From: Exiguobacterium sp. J17977
GTDB lineage: Bacteria > Bacillota > Bacilli > Exiguobacteriales > Exiguobacteriaceae
Length of the DNA: 64,000 nucleotides
Direction: 5' to 3'
Assembly (NCBI RefSeq): GCF_018616375.1
Contig: NZ_JAEQBB010000001.1
Coordinates: 310,001 to 374,000 of the forward strand
Shown piece after piece: positions 8,082-14,254 of this stretch. The notes below the pieces were generated by a model that had not been told where the DNA came from, searched no databases, and saw only the letters and a list, made by a program, of their open reading frames with translations. A program made the position numbers and the translations under genes. Each line of letters opens with the position of its first letter. The first letter of the stretch is position 1.

Positions 8082-9397
8082 GAGTAAACCTCCTTCTTGA
8101 ATTGTGGTAAGTACGTTTCATGGGCATCGAACAGCTCACGGAGGAGCGAATCGATTTTTTTCTCATCTTGGATGAGCGGGTTCATCAAGCAGGCGAGATA
8201 GGCGTCGTGGTACGAGCCCGAGATGGCCGCTTGAATCGCGAGTTGTTCAAACGTCTTCAAGTTGGTGATGAGTCCTTTGATTGGGAGCGGGAGCGAACCA
8301 ATCGCAATCGGTCGCGGTCCCGACTTCGTGATGACGGCGTTCACTTCGATGACCGCATCGTCCGGTAAATCGCGGATTGTGCCTCGGTTCAGTGTGTTCA
8401 CGGTCTGGATATCGCCGCGGTCGTTATAAATCGAGTCCATCAAGTTGCAGGCGGCGTCCGAGTAATAGGCCCCTCCGCGTTGTTCGAGCTCCTCGGGCTT
8501 CACGTCGAGCTCGATGTCCTTATACTTCTCGAACAGTTGCGCTTCGACTTGTTGCACGATCTCGGCCCGCGTCCCGTTCTGTTCGTAGGCGGCGAGGTCT
8601 TTCTCGAGCACATCTTTCGTCTGGAAGTAGTACTGGTGGTACGGGTTCGGCAACATGTGGAGCGACTTCAAGAACGATTCGCTCCAACCGAGCCCGACGA
8701 TGTTCGCCGGCGAGTAATCGGTGCCATCGTTCAAGGCTGCGAGCACGTCGTCAGTGCGGTCAATCCCATCGACCCAGACGTGACGGCCGAAGACAAAATG
8801 GTTGAGTCCGATGAATTCGATGCCGACGCGTTCGACCGGTGTCTGTAAAATCTCGGCGACCGAGTTGCGCATGTTGAATGGGATGTTACAGACGCCGATG
8901 ACCTTTTGATGGGCCGAATGCTTCAACACGGCCTCGGTGACGATACCGGCCGGGTTCGTGAAGTTGACGAGCCAAGCGTCCGGGCAAATTTCGGCCATCT
9001 CGTTGGCGAGCTCGATCAAGACCGGAATCGTGCGGAACGCCTTGAACAAGCCACCGGCCCCGTTCGTCTCTTGGCCGATGAAGCCGTGCTTGAGTGGGAT
9101 ACGCTCATCGAGCGCACGTGCCGCGAGACCACCGACGCGAATCTGTGTCGAGACGAAGTTCGCGCCTTGCAGTGCCTCTCTTCGATCGAGTGTCCAACTG
9201 AGCGAGATGTCCGCTCCGGCCTTTTGAATCATCCGTTCGGCGAGACGGCCGACGATGTCTAATTTGTCTCTCCCTTCCTCGATGTCGACGAGGACGATCT
9301 CCCGGACCGGGAACGTCGCTTGCCGCTGAATAAATCCTTCAATGATTTCGGGGGTATAACTTGAACCTCCACCGATGATGACAACCTTGACTGCCAT
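8078..9397 (-). CDS. GH4 6-phospho-beta-glucosidase
   Basis: A 439-residue cytosolic NAD- and metal-dependent glycosidase of family GH4. It has the dinucleotide-binding start (VVIIGGGSSYTPE), the NFTNPAG motif, the metal-binding Cys in IGVCNIPFN, the GLNHF histidine and GGAYYSDAA. It should hydrolyse the 6-phosphorylated disaccharide brought in by the PTS, either cellobiose-6-P or deacetylated chitobiose-6-P. ATG 9397 is preferred over a longer in-frame extension because AAAGGAGGAG stands 7-9 nt upstream. It is the first gene of the operon, behind a promoter, a cre site and an operator candidate. Confidence 0.9.
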   Translation of the reverse strand: MAVKVVIIGGGSSYTPEIIEGFIQRQATFPVREIVLVDIEEGRDKLDIVGRLAERMIQKAGADISLSWTLDRREALQGANFVSTQIRVGGLAARALDERIPLKHGFIGQETNGAGGLFKAFRTIPVLIELANEMAEICPDAWLVNFTNPAGIVTEAVLKHSAHQKVIGVCNIPFNMRNSVAEILQTPVERVGIEFIGLNHFVFGRHVWVDGIDRTDDVLAALNDGTDYSPANIVGLGWSESFLKSLHMLPNPYHQYYFQTKDVLEKDLAAYEQNGTRAEIVQQVEAQLFEKYKDIELDVKPEELEQRGGAYYSDAACNLMDSIYNDRGDIQTVNTLNRGTIRDLPDDAVIEVNAVITKSGPRPIAIGSLPLPIKGLITNLKTFEQLAIQAAISGSYHDAYLACLMNPLIQDEKKIDSLLRELFDAHETYLPQFKKEVYS

Positions 9398-9416
9398 AGT
9401 GCCAACTCCTCCTTTG

Positions 9417-9430
9417 TGAAAGCGATTTCT
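9417..9430. promoter_or_regulatory. cre (CcpA) site of the chb operon
   Basis: TGAAAGCGATTTCT differs only slightly from the catabolite-responsive element TGAAAGCGNTTTCA. It lies 20-33 nt before the GH4 start and just after the predicted transcription start, where CcpA would block early elongation when preferred sugars are present. Confidence 0.7.
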
Positions 9431-9443
9431 TTTTGTTGTAACA

Positions 9444-9472
9444 AATATAACAAATGATACAACTTGTCGCAA
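9444..9472 (-). promoter_or_regulatory. Promoter of the chb operon
   Basis: Minus strand -35 TTGCGA (9467-9472), 17-nt spacer, -10 TATATT (9444-9449). Transcription would start near 9437, upstream of the cre site. Confidence 0.55.
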
Positions 9473-9481
9473 TATAAAAAG

Positions 9482-9520
9482 TACAAATAATACAAATTGT
9501 TTTTTGTATTTGCATTTGTA
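9482..9520. promoter_or_regulatory. Nested inverted repeat, candidate GntR operator
   Basis: Inner arms AATACAAA (9489-9496) and TTTGTATT (9503-9510) are perfectly complementary. Outer arms TACAAAT (9482-9488) and ATTTGTA (9514-9520) are also perfectly complementary and nearly concentric. The site lies between the divergent chb and gntR start sites and overlaps a candidate gntR promoter (TTGTTT 9497-9502, TATGTT 9519-9524). The placement suits a dimeric HutC-type GntR regulator. Confidence 0.6.
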
Positions 9521-9571
9521 TGTTTCCTGTATCACAATAAAGGAAAGAAGGACGACAGAAGGGGTGACAGC

Positions 9572-10288
9572 ATGTCGCAATCGACGCTTCAAACCGCAAT
9601 CAAAGAAGAGTTGCTAGCTCGCATCAAGAGCGGCCATTATACAGAAGGGGAGAAATTCCCGACCGAATACGCCTTGTGTGAGGAGTTCGACGTCAGTCGG
9701 ACGACCGTACGCGGTGCGCTCAACCAATTGACGACGGAAGGGTATCTCGTCCGCCAGCAAGGACGCGGCACGTTCGTCGCCGGCAAGAAGGTACGACAGA
9801 CGTTATCGCACACACCGAACAACTACGCGGCCCAGCTCGCCGTCCAAGGGAAGCGCGGGCAAGTATCGCTCATCGACTTGTCCGTCGTCTCGGCGACGAA
9901 ACAACTCGCGGACGTGTTCACGGTCGACGAACAGGCACCGATTCAGAAAATCGAGCGGATCCGTCATGCCGACGGCGAACCGACGCAATACGAGGTATCG
10001 TTCATCCCATGGCAAATCGCACCGGGCATCACGAAAGACCAGGCCGAGCACTCGCTCTTCCAGACGTTATCGCAAGTCCATGACGTCCACGTCGCCAAGA
10101 CGACGGAGGCGCTCGAGATCGCGCTCGCCGATGAGAAAGTGAGCGGGCTGCTCGATTGTCCGCTCGGGACGCCGTGTTTCTATATCGAGACGGTGACCGA
10201 GGACGCCTCGGGACATACGATCGAATATTCACGGTCCTACTTTAGAGGGGATAAGACGAGCTTCGTCATCGAGCGGAGCTATTCATGA
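9572..10288 (+). CDS. GntR family regulator, HutC/UTRA type
   Basis: A 238-residue transcription factor. The N-terminal winged helix (residues about 5-70) has the GntR pattern FPTEYALCEEFDVSRTTVRGAL, and a UTRA effector domain follows (residues about 90-235, ending IEYSRSYFRGDKTSFVIER). UTRA domains bind small sugars or sugar phosphates. It diverges from the chb operon and presumably represses it until the phosphorylated disaccharide binds. Start ATG 9572 follows GAAGGGGTG; an upstream in-frame ATG at 9497 falls inside the operator and is less likely. The gene ends in a strong terminator. Confidence 0.88.
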   Translation: MSQSTLQTAIKEELLARIKSGHYTEGEKFPTEYALCEEFDVSRTTVRGALNQLTTEGYLVRQQGRGTFVAGKKVRQTLSHTPNNYAAQLAVQGKRGQVSLIDLSVVSATKQLADVFTVDEQAPIQKIERIRHADGEPTQYEVSFIPWQIAPGITKDQAEHSLFQTLSQVHDVHVAKTTEALEIALADEKVSGLLDCPLGTPCFYIETVTEDASGHTIEYSRSYFRGDKTSFVIERSYS

Positions 10289-10316
10289 ACACGCCACAAT
10301 CTGGCGTGTTTTTTTG
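10289..10316 (+). terminator. Intrinsic terminator of the gntR gene
   Basis: ACACGCCA and TGGCGTGT pair around a 5-nt loop and are followed by a run of eight T, directly after the gntR stop. Confidence 0.88.
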
Positions 10317-10366
10317 TAGGGATTAAAGGGGTTTCACATCCGACAGTCATGGATGTGTCTCATTCA

Positions 10367-10395
10367 TTGAAACGAGAAGATATGTTGCGTACAGT
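10367..10395 (+). promoter_or_regulatory. Promoter of the DUF6440-GNAT-fetAB cluster
   Basis: -35 TTGAAA (10367-10372), 17-nt spacer, -10 TACAGT (10390-10395), 25 nt before the first start codon of a tightly packed five-gene set. Confidence 0.5.
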
Positions 10396-10419
10396 TAGAA
10401 TTAGAAGGGTGGGGGTAGG

Positions 10420-10638
10420 ATGTTATTCAAAAAGAAAACAACAGAAGAAGCGGCGGGAACAAAACGGTTTCAAGTCAAGTTGACGGAACAACTGCCGGAA
10501 CTCGGTCAAATCACCATTCTCGTCGATACGGCCACTGGCGTGAACTATATCCAGACATGGGTCGGGACAGGTGGAGGCATCACACCGCTATTCGATGCGA
10601 ACGGTGATGTTGTGGTCGAGGAAGGGTACCGACCGTGA
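10420..10638 (+). CDS. DUF6440-type small protein
   Basis: A 72-residue cytosolic protein with a basic N terminus (MLFKKKTTEE) and the conserved core ITILVDTATGVNYIQTW, then GGGITPLFDANG, which I recognise as the DUF6440 pattern (small proteins common in Bacillota). Function is unknown; the core reads like a short beta-sheet domain. Its stop overlaps the start of the next gene (TGATG). Confidence 0.7.
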   Translation: MLFKKKTTEEAAGTKRFQVKLTEQLPELGQITILVDTATGVNYIQTWVGTGGGITPLFDANGDVVVEEGYRP

Positions 10639-11171
10639 TGTCACTCAGCACTGATCGGCTGACGCTACGGCGGGTGACAACGGACGATGCGCCGCACATG
10701 GTGGCGTATTTATCGAAACCCGAGGTCGTCCGTCATAAGGGACTCGACCCGTTCACGTCGTTAGAGGATGCGTTAGAAGAAATTGCCTGGTACGACTCGA
10801 TTCTCGAGGAAGGGACAGGTATCCGCTGGGGCATCACGTTGACCGGGCAAGATGAGGTCATCGGCAGTTGCGGATTTTTGAACGTTTCAGCGAAGCACCG
10901 ACGAGCCGAACTCGGGTTTGAGCTTTGCTCGAATCATTGGGGAAGAGGCATTGCCGGTGAAGCGCTCCGCACGGTCGTTCGTCATGGATTCACACAACTC
11001 GGATTCCATCGGATCGAGGCGCTTGTCGAGCCGGCGAACGCCGCGTCACAACAGCTCCTCGAGCGGGTCGGATTTACGCGAGAAGGGTTGCTGCGAGGTT
11101 ATGAGTTCATGTGCGGTAAGTACGACGATTTATATATGTATTCATTGCTTGAGACAGACAGCATGACATGA
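10638..11171 (+). CDS. GNAT N-acetyltransferase, RimJ/RimL type
   Basis: A 177-residue acetyl-CoA-dependent acetyltransferase. It starts with the RimJ/L pattern STDRLTLRRVTTDDA. It has the acceptor-domain strand GSCGFLNV, the acetyl-CoA loop HWGRGIAGEALRTVV (motif A), and the closing LVEPANAASQQLLERVGFTREG. Target is unknown; relatives acetylate ribosomal protein N termini or small amines. ATG 10638 overlaps the previous stop; GTG 10635 is an equally placed alternative start. Confidence 0.85.
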   Translation: MSLSTDRLTLRRVTTDDAPHMVAYLSKPEVVRHKGLDPFTSLEDALEEIAWYDSILEEGTGIRWGITLTGQDEVIGSCGFLNVSAKHRRAELGFELCSNHWGRGIAGEALRTVVRHGFTQLGFHRIEALVEPANAASQQLLERVGFTREGLLRGYEFMCGKYDDLYMYSLLETDSMT

Positions 11172-11186
11172 TGGGAGGCGACGACG

Positions 11187-11891
11187 ATGCAGATTATCGA
11201 ATTCAAAAACGTGAGTCATGGAGATATTTTACATAACGTGTCCGGTTATTTCCGGGAAGGACGCATCACGACGTTCGTCGGCCCGAGCGGCGCCGGTAAG
11301 ACGACGTGTCTGAAACACATCAACGGCCTGTTATCACCGGACACGGGCACGATTTACTTCAAAGGGGAGAACATCGATTCCATCGACGTCATCGAGCTGC
11401 GCCAACGGATTGGCATGGCGTTCCAAAGCGCGCCGATGATTGACGGGACGGTGTACGACAACATGAACTTGCCGAAAGCCATCTTCGGCGAGACGCTCGA
11501 ACGGGAGCGGGCGGCGGATTTGCTTCAGAAAGTCGACTTGGGCGGGATCTCGCTCGATCAACCGATCAAGACGTTGTCAGGCGGGGAACGGAGTCGTGTC
11601 GCCATTGCGCGGACGCTCGTCAACAAGCCGGACGTGCTGTTATTGGACGAGATTACGGCGAGCCTCGACTATCGGACCGTGAAAGAGATTGAGCGGTTGA
11701 TTGTGAGACTGCAAAAAGACTTCGGGGTCACCGTCGTCTGGATCACGCACGACTTGGATCAGGCCCGACGTGTCAGTGATGACATGTGGTTTTTGCGAAA
11801 CGGGGAATTGATTGAATTCGGCGACGCGACGTTTATCGACGAGTCCGACAATCCGATGATCGGTCGTTTTGTGAGGGGGGAAGAGCTATGA
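11187..11891 (+). CDS. fetA: FetA-like ABC transporter ATPase
   Basis: A 234-residue ABC ATPase with Walker A GPSGAGKTT (residues about 30-38), Q-loop region FQSAPM, signature LSGGERSRVAIARTL, Walker B VLLLDEITASLD and H-loop WITHDLDQA. It is followed with a 4-nt overlap by a permease of the FetB/YbbM family. FetAB in E. coli exports iron and protects against oxidative stress; that role is inferred from family and pairing. RBS GGGAGGCGACG precedes the ATG. Confidence 0.82.
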   Translation: MQIIEFKNVSHGDILHNVSGYFREGRITTFVGPSGAGKTTCLKHINGLLSPDTGTIYFKGENIDSIDVIELRQRIGMAFQSAPMIDGTVYDNMNLPKAIFGETLERERAADLLQKVDLGGISLDQPIKTLSGGERSRVAIARTLVNKPDVLLLDEITASLDYRTVKEIERLIVRLQKDFGVTVVWITHDLDQARRVSDDMWFLRNGELIEFGDATFIDESDNPMIGRFVRGEEL

Positions 11892-12661
11892 CGTTCATCG
11901 AACTGATGACCTCATTGATTTTTGTCGCCATCCCGCTCGGTTTGGCGTTGTTCTTGAAACTCGGGCTCGAACGCGACATCTTGATTGCGACGGTGCGGTC
12001 GATTGTTCAGTTGCTCATCATCGGCTACATTTTGACGTTCGTCTTCGAGAGCGACAGCCCGGTGTTCATGTTGCTCATGATTCTCTTAATGATTGGGGCG
12101 GCGACGCAGAACATTATCAAGAAAGGGGACGGCATCCCTGGCATCACATGGATGATTCTGCTCACGCTCGTCACGGTCGAGACGCTGACGATGGGCCTTA
12201 TGCTCGGGCTCGGCATCATCCCGTTCGAGCCGGAGAAAGTCATCCCGATCAGCGGCATGGTCATCGGAAACTGTATGGTGTTGTCGCTCCTGTTCTTGAA
12301 CAAGTTCAAAGACGAGGTCGAGCGGAGCGATGAAGTGATTGAACTAATCTTGTCGTTCGGCGGCACACCGAAGGCAGCGATCGAGCGCAGTTTGAAGAGC
12401 GCCATCCGCACGAGCATGATCCCGACCGTCGAGGCGCAGAAGACGATGGGGCTCGTCCAACTACCGGGTATGATGAGCGGTCTCATCATCGGCGGGGCCG
12501 ACCCGATGGAGGCGGTGCTCTATCAATTGCTCATCTTGTTCCTCATCTTGACGACCGCGTCGATTTCGGCGGTCATGGTCGGCTATCTGGCGTATCCGCG
12601 CCTGTTCAATCAAAAACTTCAGTTCGTCGGGTTGACGTATCGAAAGGGGAAAACGACATGA
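11888..12661 (+). CDS. fetB: FetB-like (UPF0014) ABC permease
   Basis: A 257-residue membrane protein with about seven helices, matching the UPF0014/YbbM family: early VRSIVQLLIIGYIL, then PISGMVIGNCMVLSLL, and the cytoplasmic coupling segment AIERSLKSAIRTSMIPTVE followed by LVQLPGMMSGLIIGGADP. It pairs with the ATPase encoded 4 nt earlier as an exporter, probably of iron. Both boundaries are ATGA-type overlaps, showing tight operon structure. Confidence 0.85.
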   Translation: MTFIELMTSLIFVAIPLGLALFLKLGLERDILIATVRSIVQLLIIGYILTFVFESDSPVFMLLMILLMIGAATQNIIKKGDGIPGITWMILLTLVTVETLTMGLMLGLGIIPFEPEKVIPISGMVIGNCMVLSLLFLNKFKDEVERSDEVIELILSFGGTPKAAIERSLKSAIRTSMIPTVEAQKTMGLVQLPGMMSGLIIGGADPMEAVLYQLLILFLILTTASISAVMVGYLAYPRLFNQKLQFVGLTYRKGKTT

Positions 12662-13020
12662 TTCAAGGCATCCATCACGTGCAAATCACGATTCCAAAAG
12701 GGGAAGAAGACCGTGCCCGTGCGTTCTATTGTGACGTGCTCGGTCTTCGAGAAATCGAGAAACCGGTATCGCTTCAAGGGCGGGGCGGGTTTTGGCTCGA
12801 GGTCGGCGACCGTAGCGTCCACGTCGGCACCGAGGACGGGTTCGACCGGTTGACGACGAAAGGACACGTCGCCTATGCCGTGACCGATTTGGTGGAGTGG
12901 GGGCAAAGACTCGAGGCGGAAGGGATCGAGCGGCTCACGGGCATCCCGATTCCTGGATTTGACCGGTTCGAGTTCCGCGATCCGTTCGGCAATCGGGTCG
13001 AGATGATTCAAGCAATTTAG
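12658..13020 (+). CDS. VOC (glyoxalase/bleomycin-resistance) family protein
   Basis: A 120-residue metalloenzyme-fold protein, starting IQGIHHVQITIPKGEEDRARAF (read as IQGIHHVQITIP, then KGEEDRARAF), with two beta-alpha-beta-beta-beta halves. His 5 or 6, the strand GRGGFWLEVG, H in KGHVAYAV, and the closing acid in FRDPFGNRVEMIQ form the likely metal site. The substrate is unknown; relatives include glyoxalases, dioxygenases and antibiotic-binding proteins. It overlaps fetB by 4 nt and ends the cluster. Confidence 0.82.
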   Translation: MIQGIHHVQITIPKGEEDRARAFYCDVLGLREIEKPVSLQGRGGFWLEVGDRSVHVGTEDGFDRLTTKGHVAYAVTDLVEWGQRLEAEGIERLTGIPIPGFDRFEFRDPFGNRVEMIQAI

Positions 13021-13023
13021 ATG

Positions 13024-13055
13024 AAAGGAGCGTCCATTTGGTTGGACGCTCCTTT
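13024..13055. terminator. Bidirectional intrinsic terminator
   Basis: AAAGGAGCGTCC and GGACGCTCCTTT form a perfect 12-bp stem with an 8-nt loop between the convergent VOC and NTF2-like genes. Confidence 0.88.
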
Positions 13056-13063
13056 GCCATATG

Positions 13064-13408
13064 TTATGCCGAGACAATCGTCCCTTGATGAAACTTCATC
13101 TTCCACGTCCCGTCAATGTTGACCCAAATTGAACTGCGAAGCGCGGATTGCCCCGTCGTATGATTCTCGGTCCGATATGTGGCGAGGACTACGTCGTCCC
13201 GGATCACATCGAGCTTGAAGTTTGCGAGCGTGATGTCAATCTCCCCGAGGTCCATCGTGTTCGTATCCTCTTCTCTGTAGAGCATTCTCCCCGAACTGCC
13301 GATTTCAAAAAAGTCTTCTGTCAACAAATCACGCAATCGTTCCGGCGACGTTCTTACAGCCGAAGTCAACAATAGTCGTTCTTTTTCTTCAATCAACGGT
13401 GCAAGCAC
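13064..13408 (-). CDS. NTF2-like (DUF4440) protein
   Basis: About 114 residues with the alpha-plus-beta cone fold of the NTF2-like superfamily: N-terminal helices (EEKERLLLTSAVRTSPERL), then LLTEDFFEIGSSGRMLYREED and alternating strands ending WKMKFHQGTIVS. GTG 13408 is preferred because AAGGAG is spaced 8 nt from it; an in-frame GTG at 13417 would overlap that site. It lies 26 nt after the SMR pair and may belong to the same transcript. Function is unknown; relatives include ketosteroid-isomerase-like enzymes and stress proteins. Confidence 0.75.
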   Translation of the reverse strand: MLAPLIEEKERLLLTSAVRTSPERLRDLLTEDFFEIGSSGRMLYREEDTNTMDLGEIDITLANFKLDVIRDDVVLATYRTENHTTGQSALRSSIWVNIDGTWKMKFHQGTIVSA

Positions 13409-13434
13409 ATGTGCCACTCCTTCCTGGATGACTG

Positions 13435-13770
13435 CTATCCGTCTACCGTATTCGTTTTCCCGAAATTCATGACGATGACACCGACGACGATGACAATCAG
13501 GCCGATGCTGTTCAAGGTCGACAGCACTTCCCCGTACACGAATACCCCAATCAGCCCGGTCGCGACCGTGCCGAGCCCGGCCCAGACGCTATAGGCAATG
13601 CTGAGGGGGATGGTCTTCAAGACGATGCCCATCAACGTGAATGAGATGGCGAAGCTGATCAAGAGAACGAGACTCGGGAACAGATTGGTGAATCCGTCCG
13701 ACAGCTTCAACATCGACGTCCCGAGCACCTCGAACGCGATCGATACGAGTAAGATTCCATAGGATTTCAT
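13435..13770 (-). CDS. SMR multidrug efflux protein, second subunit
   Basis: A 111-residue four-helix membrane protein of the small multidrug resistance family: N-terminal LVSIAFEVLGTSMLKLSDGF with the essential membrane Glu in the first helix (AFEVLGTSMLK), then SFTLMGIVLKTIPLSIAYSVWAGLGTV and GVFVYGEVLS. It is encoded 11 nt after a second SMR gene, so the two likely form a heterodimer like EbrAB or YkkCD, exporting cationic drugs or guanidinium-type compounds by proton exchange. Start ATG 13770 has TGAGGAGGG upstream. Confidence 0.88.
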   Translation of the reverse strand: MKSYGILLVSIAFEVLGTSMLKLSDGFTNLFPSLVLLISFAISFTLMGIVLKTIPLSIAYSVWAGLGTVATGLIGVFVYGEVLSTLNSIGLIVIVVGVIVMNFGKTNTVDG

Positions 13771-13781
13771 GATTTCCCTCC

Positions 13782-14090
13782 TCACAGTTTCATCAAGACG
13801 AGCCCGACAATGACAAGCGCGATGCCGACAACAGTCTGAATCCGGACTCGTTCTTTGAAGACGAGGAAGCCGATCAACGCCGTCGCGGCCGTGCCGACCC
13901 CACTCCAAAACGCATAGGCGAAACTGAGCGGGATCGAGAGGAGGGCGAGCGACAACAAGTAAAATGCCGTCACATAACCGAAGGCGACACCGAGGACGGG
14001 CAGGCGGCTCGATGTCGTGGCGTTCAATTTGAGCATGCTCGAACCGAACAGTTCAGAGACGATGGCCCCGACGAGATAGACAAAGCCCAT
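13782..14090 (-). CDS. SMR multidrug efflux protein, first subunit
   Basis: A 102-residue four-helix SMR protein with the membrane Glu in AIVSELFGSSMLKL, then LLSIPLSFAYAFWSGVGTAATALIG and a short C terminus. The paired genes and differing loop charges fit an obligate antiparallel heterodimer. Its ATG (14090) comes one base after the stop of a 20-codon upstream ORF, so its translation is probably coupled to that leader. Its own AAAGGA site is spaced rather far, about 11 nt. Confidence 0.88.
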   Translation of the reverse strand: MGFVYLVGAIVSELFGSSMLKLNATTSSRLPVLGVAFGYVTAFYLLSLALLSIPLSFAYAFWSGVGTAATALIGFLVFKERVRIQTVVGIALVIVGLVLMKL

Positions 14091-14091
14091 G

Positions 14092-14154
14092 TCAACTCGT
14101 TCCTTTCGATGGAACGTCACAAGGATGGTGAATCAAGGGATTTATGTTTTGCAT
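14092..14154 (-). CDS. 20-codon upstream ORF (leader peptide) before the SMR pair
   Basis: ATG at 14154 with a near-perfect GAGGAGG site spaced 6 nt upstream. It encodes 20 residues (MQNINPLIHHPCDVPSKGTS) and stops at 14092, one base before the first SMR start codon. The ribosome site here is much stronger than that of the SMR gene itself. A -10-like TACAAT lies upstream near 14195. The arrangement resembles regulatory leader peptides that control a resistance gene by stalling or coupling. I do not recognise the peptide. Confidence 0.6.
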   Translation of the reverse strand: MQNINPLIHHPCDVPSKGTS

Positions 14155-14225
14155 GTATTTCCTCCTCGTTCGATTGAAAATCAATACGGTCATTGTAGCC
14201 GAGACTTGAACGTGAACACAAACAA

Positions 14226-14250
14226 CGCGCCCCTCTTTTAGAGGAGCGCG
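14226..14250 (-). terminator. Intrinsic terminator of the acyltransferase gene
   Basis: GCGCCCCTC and GAGGAGCGC form a GC-rich stem with a TTTTA loop; a T-rich stretch (TTGTTTGTG) follows on the minus strand just after the acyltransferase stop. Confidence 0.65.
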
Positions 14251-14254
14251 CAAG

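Noticed and set aside
14091-14225. Guanidine (ykkC-type) riboswitch upstream of the SMR pair
   Set aside because: The short leader holds a translated-looking ORF and none of the conserved ykkC sequence blocks that I know.
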